DNA of 64,000 nucleotides from Halalkalibacter wakoensis JCM 9140 (GTDB lineage Bacteria; Bacillota; Bacilli; Bacillales; Bacillaceae_D): the NCBI RefSeq assembly GCF_000513095.1, contig NZ_BAUT01000012.1, positions 20,402 through 84,401 of the forward strand. The letters are read 5' to 3'. Of the stretch, positions 16,825 to 25,755 are shown one piece after another. Within the stretch, counting starts at the first letter, position 1. Each line of letters begins with the position of its first letter. The notes beneath the pieces were generated by a model. It saw only the letters and a list, made by a program, of their open reading frames with translations, was not told the DNA's origin and ran no database searches. Both the position numbers and the translations under genes were made by a program.

Positions 16825-17073
16825 GAATGATGTACCTCCTTAAAACAATGATTTAATCATAACACGAGTTAAGGAAGTGTACTATTTTTCTAGTTTGGGT
16901 CTATTATATAAAAATAAAACGTGTGTTAAAGGTGAATGGTGTGAGAATGTAATGGCTTTGAACCAAAAGTTAAATTTCTTGATTTATTCAAATTTAAGTG
17001 GTACGATTTTTTTAATCCAATGCTGTTTTTGAGATTTAATGTTGGAAGGTACTAGATTTATAATTGAATATGT

Positions 17074-17214
17074 TTCCTTCGGGGCTGGGTGGAAATCCCG
17101 ACCGGCGGTGATGAAGCAAACGCTTCTTAGTCCGTGACCCGTTTCTTTTGATTAAGAGCGGTGGACCTGGTGAAACTCCGGGACCGACAGTGAAAGTCTG
17201 GATGGGAGAAGGAA
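17074..17214 (+). promoter_or_regulatory. FMN riboswitch (RFN element) of the riboflavin operon
   Basis: The conserved RFN segments appear in order: CTTCGGGGCTGGGTGGAAAT, CCCGACCGGCGGTGATG, AGTCCGTGACCC, GTGGACCTGGTGAAACTCCG, GGACCGACAGTGAAAGTCTG, then GATGGGAGAAGGA. FMN binding favours the terminator at 17361, stopping synthesis of ribD-ribE-ribBA-ribH when flavin is plentiful. A -10 TATAAT at 17059-17064 with a weak -35 would start the leader just before the aptamer. The rest of the gap 16825-17432 holds only this leader and the helicase promoter region. Confidence 0.97.
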
Positions 17215-17360
17215 CGAAAAGGTACGAAGGTAAGGACTGTTATTTTCTTGTTTTTGAAAAATGTTCTTCGTTTAAAGGGAGTAGTCTATCCTTTTTTATG
17301 TACCTAGTAAACGACTATCTTTTTTTGTGGTACGTTTATTTCGTGACCAATTATTAACGC

Positions 17361-17396
17361 AAGCCCTGAGATGTACTACTCTCAGGGCTTTTCTGT
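17361..17396 (+). terminator. Riboswitch-controlled terminator before ribD
   Basis: GCCCTGAGA (17363-17371) pairs perfectly with TCTCAGGGC (17380-17388), followed by TTTTCTGTTT. GGGAGTAGT at 17277-17285 can pair over nine bases (one G-U) with ACTACTCTC at 17375-17383. That pairing would break the terminator stem, so it is a likely antiterminator. Confidence 0.88.
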
Positions 17397-17432
17397 TTGG
17401 AATATTGTTTGACATACTGCGAGGGATTTTTG

Positions 17433-18518
17433 ATGAATGATGTTTACTATATGAAGCTGGCACTAGATCTTGCAAGGAGTACAAAAGGCCAGACATCACC
17501 TAACCCAATGGTTGGTTCTGTTGTGGTGAAAGATGGTGCCATTATAGGGATGGGCGCACATTTGCGTGCCGGAGAAGGTCATGCGGAAGTGCAGGCATTA
17601 ACGATGGCTGGTGAAAAGGCAAGAGGTGCAACGATTTATGTGACGTTAGAACCTTGCAGTCATTATGGCAAGACTCCGCCATGTGCAGATTTAATTATTG
17701 AGCGAGGTTTGAAGAGAGTGGTTGTAGCAACAGGAGACTCTAATCCTGAAGTAGCTGGACAAGGCTTAGCTAAATTAAGAGAAGCTGGACTTGAAGTTGA
17801 ATTTGGCATTTGTCAAGAAGAAGCGAATGAACTAAATGAAGTGTTCTTTCACTTTATGAAAAAACAAATTCCATTTGTTACGCTTAAATCGGCCACTACT
17901 CTTGATGGGAAAACGGCAACTGTAACAGGACAGAGTAAATGGATAACAGGTCCAGAGGCGAGAGAAGATGTTCATCGTTATCGTCACGAGCATGATGCCA
18001 TCCTCGTTGGAATTGGAACCGTGTTAGCTGATAACCCGTCCTTGACAACAAGGTTACCAGCAGGAGGCAAAAATCCGATACGTGTAGTATTAGATCATAC
18101 ACTCAAAATACCAGTGAATGCGAACCTGGTTCAAGACCAAGAAGCCCCGACTTGGATTTTAACAACAGACAGCGCTTCACAAGTTAAACAAAATGAGTTA
18201 ACACAATATGGAGTGTTGGTTGTAAGGTTACCAGATCTGTCTGTTGAGACGATTTTGTCCTTTCTTGGGACAAAAACCGTAACGTCTGTTTTTGTAGAAG
18301 GTGGTTCAGAAGTGAATGGGAGCTTCTTAGAAGCTCGAGCTGTTAATCAAGTAATTACTTATTTAGCCCCAAAATTGTTTGGAGGTAAGTTTGCACCTAC
18401 TGCAATTGGCGGCAATGGTTTTGCTAAGGTTGATGAAGCGCTTGAATTAGATGTTAAAGAAGTGACAACGATAGGAAATGATATCAAAGTTGTTTCACGT
18501 CTGAAAGGAAGTGGATAA
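17433..18518 (+). CDS. ribD: Bifunctional riboflavin deaminase/reductase RibD
   Basis: The protein has 361 residues. The N-terminal deaminase domain (about 1-145) has zinc ligands in HAEVQAL and PCSHYGKTPPCADLI. It deaminates the pyrimidine product of GTP cyclohydrolase II. The C-terminal reductase domain (about 146-360) has FVTLKSATTLDGKTAT and SKWITGPEAR and reduces the ribose side chain with NADPH. I start at ATG 17433 (MNDVYYMKLALDLA) after GAGGGAT; a longer in-frame ATG at 17397 lies within the terminator tail. It is the first gene of ribD-ribE-ribBA-ribH and is controlled by the FMN riboswitch. The stop codon abuts the ribE start. Confidence 0.95.
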   Translation: MNDVYYMKLALDLARSTKGQTSPNPMVGSVVVKDGAIIGMGAHLRAGEGHAEVQALTMAGEKARGATIYVTLEPCSHYGKTPPCADLIIERGLKRVVVATGDSNPEVAGQGLAKLREAGLEVEFGICQEEANELNEVFFHFMKKQIPFVTLKSATTLDGKTATVTGQSKWITGPEAREDVHRYRHEHDAILVGIGTVLADNPSLTTRLPAGGKNPIRVVLDHTLKIPVNANLVQDQEAPTWILTTDSASQVKQNELTQYGVLVVRLPDLSVETILSFLGTKTVTSVFVEGGSEVNGSFLEARAVNQVITYLAPKLFGGKFAPTAIGGNGFAKVDEALELDVKEVTTIGNDIKVVSRLKGSG

Positions 18519-19178
18519 ATGTTTACAGGAATTATTGAAGAAGTTGGTCATATTCAGGAGATGCGTTCAACGGGTGAGTCGATGATCATGAAAATTGGTG
18601 CATCAAACATTTTAGAGGATGTTCATCTTGGTGATAGCATTTCCGTTAACGGGGTATGTCTAACGGTCACATCCTTTACGTCCACTCATTTCACTGTCGA
18701 TGTGATGCCAGAAACGGTTCGTGCTACTAGTCTCCAAAGTCTTGGGCGAGGTTCAAAGGTAAACTTGGAACGTGCGATGAGTGCAAAAGGTCGTTTTGGT
18801 GGCCATTTTGTTTCAGGCCACGTAGATGGAACAGGGACGATTTTGGCAAAAACTCCTGAACAAAATGCGGTTTATTATAGGATTGGAATAAACAGTAACC
18901 TTAGACATTACATGATTGAAAAAGGGTCAGTCGCTGTTGATGGTACGAGCCTTACGATTTTTGCAGTGGATGAAGAAAGCTTCACCATATCCATTATCCC
19001 CCACACGATTGAAGAAACGATTATTGGGACAAAAGGCGTTGGAGAAATTGTGAATATCGAATGTGATATGGTTGGAAAATACATAGAGCAATTTCTTTTG
19101 AGACGTTCTGAGGTAACACCGACAAAGTCACGTTCATCATTAACAGAGAGTTTTCTATCTGAACACGGATATAAATAA
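18519..19178 (+). CDS. ribE: Riboflavin synthase, alpha chain
   Basis: This 219-residue protein is two tandem lumazine-binding repeats. The first begins MFTGIIEEVGHI and contains GDSISVNGVCLTVTSF. The second begins near GTILAKT and contains GSVAVDGTSLTIFAVDE. The enzyme dismutates two 6,7-dimethyl-8-ribityllumazine molecules to riboflavin. ATG 18519 follows the ribD TAA directly, with AAAGGAAGTGG as ribosome binding site inside ribD, so the two are translationally coupled. Length matches Bacillus RibE (about 215). Confidence 0.95.
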   Translation: MFTGIIEEVGHIQEMRSTGESMIMKIGASNILEDVHLGDSISVNGVCLTVTSFTSTHFTVDVMPETVRATSLQSLGRGSKVNLERAMSAKGRFGGHFVSGHVDGTGTILAKTPEQNAVYYRIGINSNLRHYMIEKGSVAVDGTSLTIFAVDEESFTISIIPHTIEETIIGTKGVGEIVNIECDMVGKYIEQFLLRRSEVTPTKSRSSLTESFLSEHGYK

Positions 19179-19197
19179 ATAGAGGATGGTGAGATGG

Positions 19198-20418
19198 ATG
19201 GCCAATAGCAAAGAAGAACCAATTGAATTTGATCCAATTGAAGAAGCTATATATGAACTCATGCAAGGGAAATGTGTGATTGTATGTGATGATGAGGATC
19301 GAGAGAACGAAGGGGATTTTTTGGCAATCGCTGAAAAAACAACACCTGAGATTATTAATTTTATGGTTACATACGGTCGAGGTCTTGTTTGTACGCCCAT
19401 TACTGAGGAGCGTGCGAAAGAATTAGATTTAGTTTCCATGGTTGATCATAATACAGATCCTCATGGTACGGCTTTTACAGTTAGTGTTGATCATTTTTCA
19501 AACACGACGGGGATTTCTGCCAAGGAACGTGCAGACACAATTCTGGCTTTAGTCGATGAGAATGCGAAAAAGCATCACTTTAAGCGTCCTGGACACACGT
19601 TCCCGTTAGTCGCAAAAAATGGAGGGGTACTGCGTCGTGCTGGTCATACAGAAGCAGCAATTGACCTAGCTCGGTTATCAGGTGCCAAACCGGCAGGGGT
19701 TATTTGTGAGATTATGAATGAAGACGGTACGATGGCACGTGTTCCTGAATTGCGTAAAATTGCAGATGAACATGATTTAAAAATGATCACAATTAAAGAT
19801 TTAATTAAATACCGCCATCGTAAAGATAAACTGGTAAAAAAAGAAGTTGAAATTAAACTACCTACAGACTTTGGTGATTTTCGTGCAATTGGATATTCTG
19901 ATATTATTGAGGGAAAAGAAAGTGTTGCCCTTGTAAAAGGAGAAATCATTGAAGGGGAACCAACTCTCGTTCGAGTTCATTCAGAGTGTTTAACTGGTGA
20001 TGTTTTTGGGTCACATCGTTGTGATTGTGGACCGCAATTGCATGCTGCTCTTGCTCAAATTGAGCAAGAAGGACGTGGGGTTCTACTATATATGCGTCAA
20101 GAAGGGCGAGGCATTGGCTTAATGAATAAGCTTAGAGCTTATCAGTTGCAGGAAGAGGGATTTGATACAGTCGAAGCAAATGAAAAGCTTGGTTTTCCAG
20201 CTGATTTGCGCGATTATGGGATTGGCGCTCAAATTTTACGTGATCTTGGAATTAAACAAATGCGTCTTTTAACAAACAACCCGAGAAAGATTACGGGGCT
20301 AAAAGGTTATGAGTTAGAGGTAGTGGACCGAGTTCCTTTACAGTTACCTCATAACAAAGACAATGAAAATTATTTACGAACGAAATCAGAAAAGCTAGGA
20401 CATATGTTACACTTTTAA
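19198..20418 (+). CDS. ribBA: Bifunctional DHBP synthase / GTP cyclohydrolase II
   Basis: The protein has 406 residues. The N-terminal RibB domain (about 1-205) makes 3,4-dihydroxy-2-butanone 4-phosphate from ribulose 5-phosphate. It carries [12 protein letters not shown], the DRENEGD metal/substrate loop, and [16 protein letters not shown]. The C-terminal RibA domain (about 206-400) opens the GTP ring, with zinc ligands in [18 protein letters not shown] and active-site [13 protein letters not shown] 19198 is chosen, with GGTGAG or AGAGG upstream; ATG 19186 directly abuts AGAGG and is less likely. It is the third gene of the rib operon, 19 bp after ribE. Confidence 0.95.
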   Translation: MANSKEEPIEFDPIEEAIYELMQGKCVIVCDDEDRENEGDFLAIAEKTTPEIINFMVTYGRGLVCTPITEERAKELDLVSMVDHNTDPHGTAFTVSVDHFSNTTGISAKERADTILALVDENAKKHHFKRPGHTFPLVAKNGGVLRRAGHTEAAIDLARLSGAKPAGVICEIMNEDGTMARVPELRKIADEHDLKMITIKDLIKYRHRKDKLVKKEVEIKLPTDFGDFRAIGYSDIIEGKESVALVKGEIIEGEPTLVRVHSECLTGDVFGSHRCDCGPQLHAALAQIEQEGRGVLLYMRQEGRGIGLMNKLRAYQLQEEGFDTVEANEKLGFPADLRDYGIGAQILRDLGIKQMRLLTNNPRKITGLKGYELEVVDRVPLQLPHNKDNENYLRTKSEKLGHMLHF

Positions 20419-20511
20419 AGATAACACAGGGTAGACCTTTACCTTGTGATACATAACATAAAGGACAAGCTTCGCCAAACTAGGCATAACTTATTTGAGG
20501 AGGAATTAGAA

Positions 20512-20979
20512 ATGGGACAGGTTTTTGAAGGACATTTAGTAGGAACAGGACTAAAAGTAGGGATTGTAGTTGGACGTTTTAATGAATTTATAACAAGTAA
20601 ATTGTTAGGTGGTGCAGAAGATGCATTGAAGCGTCATGGGGTGAATGAAGCCGATGTGGATGTAGCATGGGTACCTGGAGCATTTGAAATTCCGTTTGCA
20701 GCTAAAAAGATGCTAGACTCAGGAAAATACGATGCAGTCATTACATTAGGTACCGTTATTCGTGGCACTACTCCACACTTTGATTATGTGTGTAATGAAG
20801 TGGCAAAAGGAGTAGGTTCTCTTGCTCTATCTACAGGGAAGCCGGTTATTTTTGGTGTGCTAACAACCGATACGATTGAACAAGCTGTGGAACGTGCTGG
20901 CACGAAGGCTGGGAACAAAGGTTGGGATGCTGCAACTGCTGCTATTGAAATGGCTAATTTAGGGAAAAGTTTTGAATAA
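20512..20979 (+). CDS. ribH: 6,7-dimethyl-8-ribityllumazine synthase
   Basis: This 155-residue enzyme condenses the RibA/RibD product with the RibB product. It has the typical [32 protein letters not shown] and [18 protein letters not shown] (with the catalytic His), then [17 protein letters not shown]. Bacillus RibH forms 60-subunit capsids around riboflavin synthase, so partnership with RibE here is likely. ATG 20512 lies after GAGGAGGAATTAGAA; the upstream ATG at 20446 lacks a ribosome binding site. It is the last gene of the operon, with a terminator behind it. Confidence 0.95.
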   Translation: MGQVFEGHLVGTGLKVGIVVGRFNEFITSKLLGGAEDALKRHGVNEADVDVAWVPGAFEIPFAAKKMLDSGKYDAVITLGTVIRGTTPHFDYVCNEVAKGVGSLALSTGKPVIFGVLTTDTIEQAVERAGTKAGNKGWDAATAAIEMANLGKSFE

Positions 20980-20986
20980 GTAGAAC

Positions 20987-21056
20987 AAAAGAGAGGTTCC
21001 TGAAAGATAAATCAAGATGTAGCTGTTGATTTTATTTCGAGTAACCTCTTTTTTTA
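20987..21056 (+). terminator. Terminator of the riboflavin operon
   Basis: AAAAGAGAGGTT (20987-20998) pairs with AACCTCTTTTTTT after a long internal loop (about 44 bases), ending in a T7 run. Confidence 0.65.
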
Positions 21057-21063
21057 CATGATT

Positions 21064-21093
21064 TTGGTTCTTTATGTTTATTTTTGGTAGAAT
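21064..21093 (+). promoter_or_regulatory. Candidate sigma-A promoter of ppaC
   Basis: TTGGTT (21064-21069), an 18-bp spacer and TAGAAT (21088-21093), about 90 bp before the ppaC start and after the rib terminator. Confidence 0.5.
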
Positions 21094-21184
21094 AATTGAT
21101 AAAATAACGTTGGGTGTTAAAAACCACCTAAATAGATCAGGATTAAATGAATTAAAGGAATACATAAAAAAGGAGTAGAAAAAC

Positions 21185-22114
21185 ATGAGCAAAGTATTAA
21201 TTTTTGGACACAAAAGCCCGGATACGGACACAATTACATCTGCAATTGTTTATGCAGACTTGAAAAACAAATTAGGTGTAGAAGCAGAAGCTGTACGTTT
21301 AGGTGAAATTAACGGAGAGACGAAGTATGCGTTAGATCATTTTGGTGTGGAAGTTCCACGTTTAGTCGAAACGGTAGCAAATGAAGTAGAGAACGTTATT
21401 TTAGTTGATCATAATGAGCGTCAACAAAGTGTATCAGATATCGATTCTGTTCGAGTTCTTGAAGTGATTGATCACCATCGTATTGCTAATTTTGAAACAA
21501 GTGATCCTCTCTACTATCGTGCTGAGCCTGTAGGGTGTACTGCTACGATCTTAAATAAACTGTACAAAGAGCATGGTGTGGCGATTGAGAAAAATATCGC
21601 TGGTCTTATGGTATCGGCTATTATTTCTGATTCTTTGTTATTTAAATCTCCAACGTGCACAGAGCAAGATATTGCAGCGGCTCGCGAGTTAGCTGAAATT
21701 GCAGAGGTTGATTTAGATCAATATGGTCTTGAAATGCTTAAGGCTGGAGCAGACGTTAGCAGTAAATCAGTGGCTGAGCTTATTTCATTAGATGCTAAAG
21801 AATTTACAATGGGTTCACATAAGTTAGAAATCGCTCAAGTGAATGTTGTTGATACTAACGACGTATTTTCACGTAAAGCTGAAGTAGAAGAAGCGTTAAC
21901 AGGGGTTATTAGTGAAAAAGGATTGGATCTGTTTTTATTAGTCGTTACAGACATTCTAGAAAACGATTCAAAAATTTTAGCTCTTGGGAAATTAACTGAC
22001 GCTGTAGAAAAGGCTTATAACGTAAAATTAGAAGATTCTACGGCTGTTCTAAAAGGTGTTGTCTCTCGTAAGAAACAAATTGTTCCAGGATTAGATACCG
22101 TTTTAGCAAAATAA
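21185..22114 (+). CDS. ppaC: Manganese-dependent inorganic pyrophosphatase
   Basis: This 309-residue family II pyrophosphatase of the DHH superfamily hydrolyses PPi from biosynthesis. The metal motifs are visible: [14 protein letters not shown] (His/Asp ligands, residues about 6-16), [10 protein letters not shown], then the DHH box [10 protein letters not shown]. The C-terminal DHHA2 domain contains the substrate-binding [13 protein letters not shown] (RKKQ). AAAAGGAGTAGAAAAAC precedes the ATG. The gene has its own promoter and terminator, so it is a single-gene unit between ribH and ribT. Confidence 0.96.
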   Translation: MSKVLIFGHKSPDTDTITSAIVYADLKNKLGVEAEAVRLGEINGETKYALDHFGVEVPRLVETVANEVENVILVDHNERQQSVSDIDSVRVLEVIDHHRIANFETSDPLYYRAEPVGCTATILNKLYKEHGVAIEKNIAGLMVSAIISDSLLFKSPTCTEQDIAAARELAEIAEVDLDQYGLEMLKAGADVSSKSVAELISLDAKEFTMGSHKLEIAQVNVVDTNDVFSRKAEVEEALTGVISEKGLDLFLLVVTDILENDSKILALGKLTDAVEKAYNVKLEDSTAVLKGVVSRKKQIVPGLDTVLAK

Positions 22115-22126
22115 TTTCAAAGTTGG

Positions 22127-22163
22127 AGAGCACATGAAGTAAAATTCTGTGCTCTTTTTTTAC
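22127..22163 (+). terminator. Intrinsic terminator of ppaC
   Basis: AGAGCACA (22127-22134) pairs with TGTGCTCT (22148-22155), followed by a T7 run. Confidence 0.85.
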
Positions 22164-22329
22164 AATACGGATCCTTTTTTATAGAATATGCATAGTATAT
22201 ATTGAACAAATAGCCTAAAAAAATGAAAAAAATTAAGTCATTTTTTTGTATTTTGTGGTAGAATATTGTTGGTGAAAGCGCATACGAAAAACAACTCATC
22301 ACCTGAGTTAGAAATGTGAGAGGTCTACT

Positions 22330-22683
22330 ATGCTTGTACCTTATAAAAGCCTTAATCAAAAAATTGCCATGGGTCTTCTTTCTTTTATGCCTAAAGAGAA
22401 AGAAATTAAACAACTAACGAAAACGATGGAACGCTATGAAAATGATCCAGATTGGAAGCTTTATTTATGGAAAGAAGACGATTTTGTAGGGGTTCTCGGC
22501 ATCGTGATAACAGATGGTGAGGCTAAGCTGCAACACATATGTGTAAATCCATCTTATAGAAAAGAAGGTATAGGGAAAAAGATGGTGCAAGAATTAAAAC
22601 GTGTGTTGCCGTGTGATTTGAAACCTACAACCGACACAGAAAGCTTTTTGCTTTGCTGTAAAGAAGGAGAGAAGAACAGATAA
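22330..22683 (+). CDS. ribT: RibT family GNAT acetyltransferase
   Basis: The 117-residue GNAT protein has KIAMGLLSFMPKEKEIKQL and LYLWKEDDFVGVLG, the distinctive N-terminus of Bacillus RibT. The acetyl-CoA loop follows as HICVNPSYRKEGIGKKMVQ. In B. subtilis ribT is the last gene of the rib operon and its substrate is unproven. Here it is separated from ribH by ppaC and its terminator, so it is no longer under the FMN riboswitch. A -10-like TAGAAT at 22259-22264 lies upstream. The C-terminal part is shorter and more basic than I recall for B. subtilis RibT. Confidence 0.85.
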   Translation: MLVPYKSLNQKIAMGLLSFMPKEKEIKQLTKTMERYENDPDWKLYLWKEDDFVGVLGIVITDGEAKLQHICVNPSYRKEGIGKKMVQELKRVLPCDLKPTTDTESFLLCCKEGEKNR

Positions 22684-22702
22684 TTTCTTCTTCTCTTTTT
22701 TT
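22668..22702. terminator. Terminator between convergent ribT and the DUF309 gene
   Basis: AGAGAAGAA (22668-22676) pairs with TTCTTCTCT (22688-22696), followed by a long T-run on the plus strand. It overlaps the ribT stop codon and the 3' end of the minus-strand gene. Confidence 0.7.
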
Positions 22703-23226
22703 TATTGTTTTTTACTATTTTTCTTTAGAGCTAATTGTCGCTTTCTTTCTAGTATGACGTCCGTACGGTCTCGTAATGTATGTTTATGAATAAGCTCTGT
22801 TGGTATGTCTTTTTTTGTTTTCCACTCAAATCCCAATGTTTCGCAACGTTTTTGACAAGCGTGGATAACGTCTTTTGATAGTGGGAGTGCAATGTCATCA
22901 AATCTAACATCCGAATCTGAGGCACGTAGAATCTGAACGTCAAGTTGTTTTATAAGATCGAGTTTATTTAATCCTAACTGTTGAAGCTGTACAGTATTTT
23001 TTTCTAGAATAGAGCGTGCTTTTGTATACATCCTAATTGCCCCGTTCACATTACCTCTTCTATGGTGATACAGGCCAACAGCAATTTGAATAAGGCCAAC
23101 CCAATGTGAGTCTCGTTTTTTGGGATCGTGTTCTTTCCAATATTCTTCAAGAATTTCGTGGCATTCAAAATAGTCTCTCTCGATATGAAAATAAATGAGA
23201 TAATCTAAGTAAGCAGTTGGATACAT
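22702..23226 (-). CDS. DUF309 family protein (YpuF-like)
   Basis: This 174-residue protein has the DUF309 helix-hairpin signature near its start (YFHIERDYFECHEILEEYWKE). The hydrophobic GLIQIAVGLYHHRRGNVNGA follows, with the conserved HE and HHRRGN. DUF309 proteins fold like small four-helix bundles; their function is not established. In B. subtilis ypuF sits in the same place, beside scpA, and this conserved neighbourhood supports the assignment. Here it is transcribed divergently from scpA and convergently to ribT. The start ATG follows AAAGGGGAATTTAC. Confidence 0.85.
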   Translation of the reverse strand: MYPTAYLDYLIYFHIERDYFECHEILEEYWKEHDPKKRDSHWVGLIQIAVGLYHHRRGNVNGAIRMYTKARSILEKNTVQLQQLGLNKLDLIKQLDVQILRASDSDVRFDDIALPLSKDVIHACQKRCETLGFEWKTKKDIPTELIHKHTLRDRTDVILERKRQLALKKNSKKQ

Positions 23227-23302
23227 GTAAATTCCCCTTTGTCCGTCATTACTTATAGTCTACCAAAAATATAGGTGTGAACGAAGTAGACATTGAAGTC
23301 TG

Positions 23303-23332
23303 TTCCAATTGTTATAAAAAGTATGATATAAT
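23303..23332 (+). promoter_or_regulatory. Candidate sigma-A promoter of scpA-scpB
   Basis: TTCCAA (23303-23308), an 18-bp spacer and a consensus TATAAT (23327-23332), 40 bp before the scpA start. Confidence 0.55.
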
Positions 23333-23371
23333 CTCATCTAGCAAACATTACACAAAGCTAGTGGTGGTTAA

Positions 23372-24124
23372 ATGAATCCTTACAGTGTGAAGCTTGATAC
23401 ATTTGAGGGTCCGCTTGATCTTCTCCTACACCTTATCAATCAGGCAGAGGTAGATATATATGATATTCCTGTTGCTGTGATTACCGACCAATATTTAGCA
23501 TATATACACGCTATGCAGGATTTAGAATTGGATATAGCGAGTGAATACTTGGTCATGGCGGCTACATTGCTTGCTATTAAAAGTAACATGCTTCTCCCGA
23601 AACAAGAGGAGGAGCTTTTTGATGATGACTGGCAAATGGAAGAGGAAGAAGATCCGCGCGATGAACTCATGTATCGGTTAATCGAATATAAAAAATATAA
23701 AGAAGCTGCGTCAGAACTAAAAGAGAAAGAAGAGGAGAGAAGCCTTGTACACACTCGTCCTCCGGAAGATTTAGATCCTTATATTTCAGATGAAGAACGG
23801 CGTGATCTTGCAATAGCGGGGGTCTCATTGTTTGATATGCTCAGTGCTTATCAAAAATTATTGAAAAGGAAAGAATTAAAAGCACCTCGAATGACGACAG
23901 TGAAAAGTCAAGAATATGCGATTGAAGATCGAATGCAAGAAATTGTTAGCCAATTGAAAAATAATTTTAATGGGTTTTGTCATTTTAATGACCTTTTTCC
24001 AATCCCTGAAAAAGGACATATCGTTGTTAGTTTCTTGGCCGTACTGGAACTAATGAAGACGAAAACGATTCGTTGTGAACAAGAGAACAATTTTTCTGAC
24101 ATCATGATCTACAGCATTGAATAA
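23372..24124 (+). CDS. scpA: Segregation and condensation protein A (kleisin)
   Basis: The 250-residue protein begins YSVKLDTFEGPLDLLLHLIN, the N-terminal kleisin signature that contacts the SMC neck. It continues through EYLVMAATLLAIKSNMLL, an acidic linker, and the C-terminal winged-helix segment HIVVSFLAVLELMKTKTIRC that binds the SMC head. ScpA bridges the two SMC ATPase heads in the condensin complex that organises and separates chromosomes. The ATG follows AAAGCTAGTGGTGG. scpB follows 15 bp downstream, the standard two-gene operon. Confidence 0.96.
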   Translation: MNPYSVKLDTFEGPLDLLLHLINQAEVDIYDIPVAVITDQYLAYIHAMQDLELDIASEYLVMAATLLAIKSNMLLPKQEEELFDDDWQMEEEEDPRDELMYRLIEYKKYKEAASELKEKEEERSLVHTRPPEDLDPYISDEERRDLAIAGVSLFDMLSAYQKLLKRKELKAPRMTTVKSQEYAIEDRMQEIVSQLKNNFNGFCHFNDLFPIPEKGHIVVSFLAVLELMKTKTIRCEQENNFSDIMIYSIE

Positions 24125-24139
24125 GAAAGGAGTTCACAA

Positions 24140-24727
24140 ATGACTCTTGAAGAGATTTTTGCAACAATTGAAGGATTATTGTTTGTTGTTGGGGATGAAG
24201 GGATGACGATTGAAGATATGGCGACGGTGTTAGAATTGGAAAGGGAAACGGTCCATGAGGCAATGCTGTCTCTACAATTGCAGTATCAAGATCAAAAACG
24301 TGGATTGCAAATTGTTGAAATGGCAGGGGCTTTTCGCTTAACAACAAGGCCTGAACATGCCCCTTATTTCAAAAAATTAGCTGTTTCACCATTACATTCT
24401 AGTTTATCGCAAGCTGCGTTAGAAACATTAGCTATTGTCGCTTATCGTCAGCCCATTACGCGAATGGAAATTGATGACATTCGCGGTGTTAAGTCCGATC
24501 GAGCTATTTATACCTTATCTACAAAGTTATTGATTAAAGAAGTAGATCGAGCCCCTGGTCCCGGTAGACCCATTTTATATGGAACAACGACATTCTTTTT
24601 AGATCACTTTGGTCTAAATACACTAGATGAACTACCACCATTACCAGAGAATATTGATGAGAATGCACTCGAAGACGAGGCGGATTTATTTTTCAAAAAA
24701 TTTGAGGAGACCCTTGAAGCGGAGTAA
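24140..24727 (+). CDS. scpB: Segregation and condensation protein B
   Basis: This 195-residue protein comprises two winged-helix domains. The first begins [19 protein letters not shown]. The second contains [19 protein letters not shown], then [17 protein letters not shown] and [20 protein letters not shown]. These are all hallmark ScpB segments. ScpB dimers bind the central part of ScpA in the SMC-ScpAB condensin. GAAAGGAGTTCACAA precedes the ATG. An acidic tail ends the protein and a terminator follows at once. Confidence 0.96.
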   Translation: MTLEEIFATIEGLLFVVGDEGMTIEDMATVLELERETVHEAMLSLQLQYQDQKRGLQIVEMAGAFRLTTRPEHAPYFKKLAVSPLHSSLSQAALETLAIVAYRQPITRMEIDDIRGVKSDRAIYTLSTKLLIKEVDRAPGPGRPILYGTTTFFLDHFGLNTLDELPPLPENIDENALEDEADLFFKKFEETLEAE

Positions 24728-24751
24728 TCGTTTTGCTCTGCTTTTTTCTAT
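24718..24751 (+). terminator. Terminator of scpA-scpB
   Basis: AGCGGAG (24718-24724, overlapping the scpB stop) pairs with CTCTGCT with one G-U, followed by T6. Confidence 0.7.
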
Positions 24752-24823
24752 ATATACAAACACACAGATTACTGAAACTGACATAGTATAAACCGTTACT
24801 GCTATGTTAGAGGAGGAATGAGT

Positions 24824-25723
24824 GTGAACTCACATGAAAAAGCAATTTTTGATTGGGCAAAAGAAGTAAAAAACATTTGGAATCAATATGGTTCTAACAT
24901 TGAATCGACTGTTAGTTATGACAAGATTAAGCCATTTACAACCTCATTAGTCACACTACTTAATGAATGTGAACAGTCAAATGAACAGCGTGCACATAAA
25001 GATGTTGATTTAGATGAGCTTGCGCTGGATGTGTATCAGCAGTGGTCGGAATTAGTACCAAATCGTTTAGAGGCTAACAAAGTCAACCTTGACCCTGTCC
25101 CGATTGGAGGACACAAACTGCCCCCATTGCCTTATTCTTATAATTCATTAGAGCCATATATTCTAGGAGAGATCATGAGACTCCATCATGAGAAACACCA
25201 CCAAAGCTATGTAGATGGACTAAACAAAGCGGAAAAAGAGATGGAAAGATCCAGAAAGAAAGGCGATTTCGATCTAATTAAACATTGGGAGCGAGAGGCT
25301 GCTTTTCATGGAGCAGGACATTATCTTCATACCATTTTTTGGAATGTTATGAGTCCACGTGGTGGAGGTCAGCCAAGTGGGGAGTTAGCTTCACAAATAA
25401 ATCGCGACTTTGGGAGCTTCAAGAAATTTAAGGAACACTTCTCAAAAGCAGCAGAAGCAGTCGAGGGAGTCGGATGGGCATTATTAGTCTGGTCTCCTCG
25501 AGCTCATCGTCTCGAAATTTTACAGGCAGAAAAACATCAAAACTTAACTCAGCAAGATGTCATTCCCCTTCTCGTATTAGATGTGTGGGAACATGCTTAT
25601 TACCTTCAATATAAAAATGAGCGAAAAAAATACATTGATAATTGGTGGAATGTTGTCCATTGGCCTGAGGTACAAAAACGCTATCTTGAATCACGTGAGC
25701 TAAAATGGAAGACCTATAAATAA
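24824..25723 (+). CDS. sodF: Fe/Mn superoxide dismutase with N-terminal extension (SodF-like)
   Basis: The protein has 299 residues. About 95 charged N-terminal residues precede a normal Fe/Mn SOD. The SOD begins LPPLPYSYNSLEPYILGEIM and has ligands in LHHEKHHQSYVDGL, in HGAGHYLHTIFW, and in LDVWEHAYYLQYK (Asp and His). The extended form matches B. subtilis SodF rather than the ~200-residue SodA. It converts superoxide to peroxide and oxygen. GTG 24824 lies seven bases after AGGAGG; the in-frame ATG 24818 is only one base away from it and is less likely. In B. subtilis scpB is not followed by sodF, so this gene starts the accessory block. Confidence 0.9.
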   Translation: MNSHEKAIFDWAKEVKNIWNQYGSNIESTVSYDKIKPFTTSLVTLLNECEQSNEQRAHKDVDLDELALDVYQQWSELVPNRLEANKVNLDPVPIGGHKLPPLPYSYNSLEPYILGEIMRLHHEKHHQSYVDGLNKAEKEMERSRKKGDFDLIKHWEREAAFHGAGHYLHTIFWNVMSPRGGGQPSGELASQINRDFGSFKKFKEHFSKAAEAVEGVGWALLVWSPRAHRLEILQAEKHQNLTQQDVIPLLVLDVWEHAYYLQYKNERKKYIDNWWNVVHWPEVQKRYLESRELKWKTYK

Positions 25724-25755
25724 AAGTGAAGGGGGTGACCCCTTCACTTATTTTA
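25724..25755. terminator. Bidirectional terminator between sodF and the phosphodiesterase gene
   Basis: AAGTGAAGGGG pairs with CCCCTTCACTT around a two-base centre (GTGA overlap), followed by ATTTTAG. It starts right after the sodF stop and overlaps the stop of the convergent minus-strand gene. Confidence 0.75.

Noticed and set aside
22273..22286. Possible cre (CcpA) site TGAAAGCGCATACG before ribT
   Set aside because: Two mismatches at conserved positions of the right half; not enough without conservation data.
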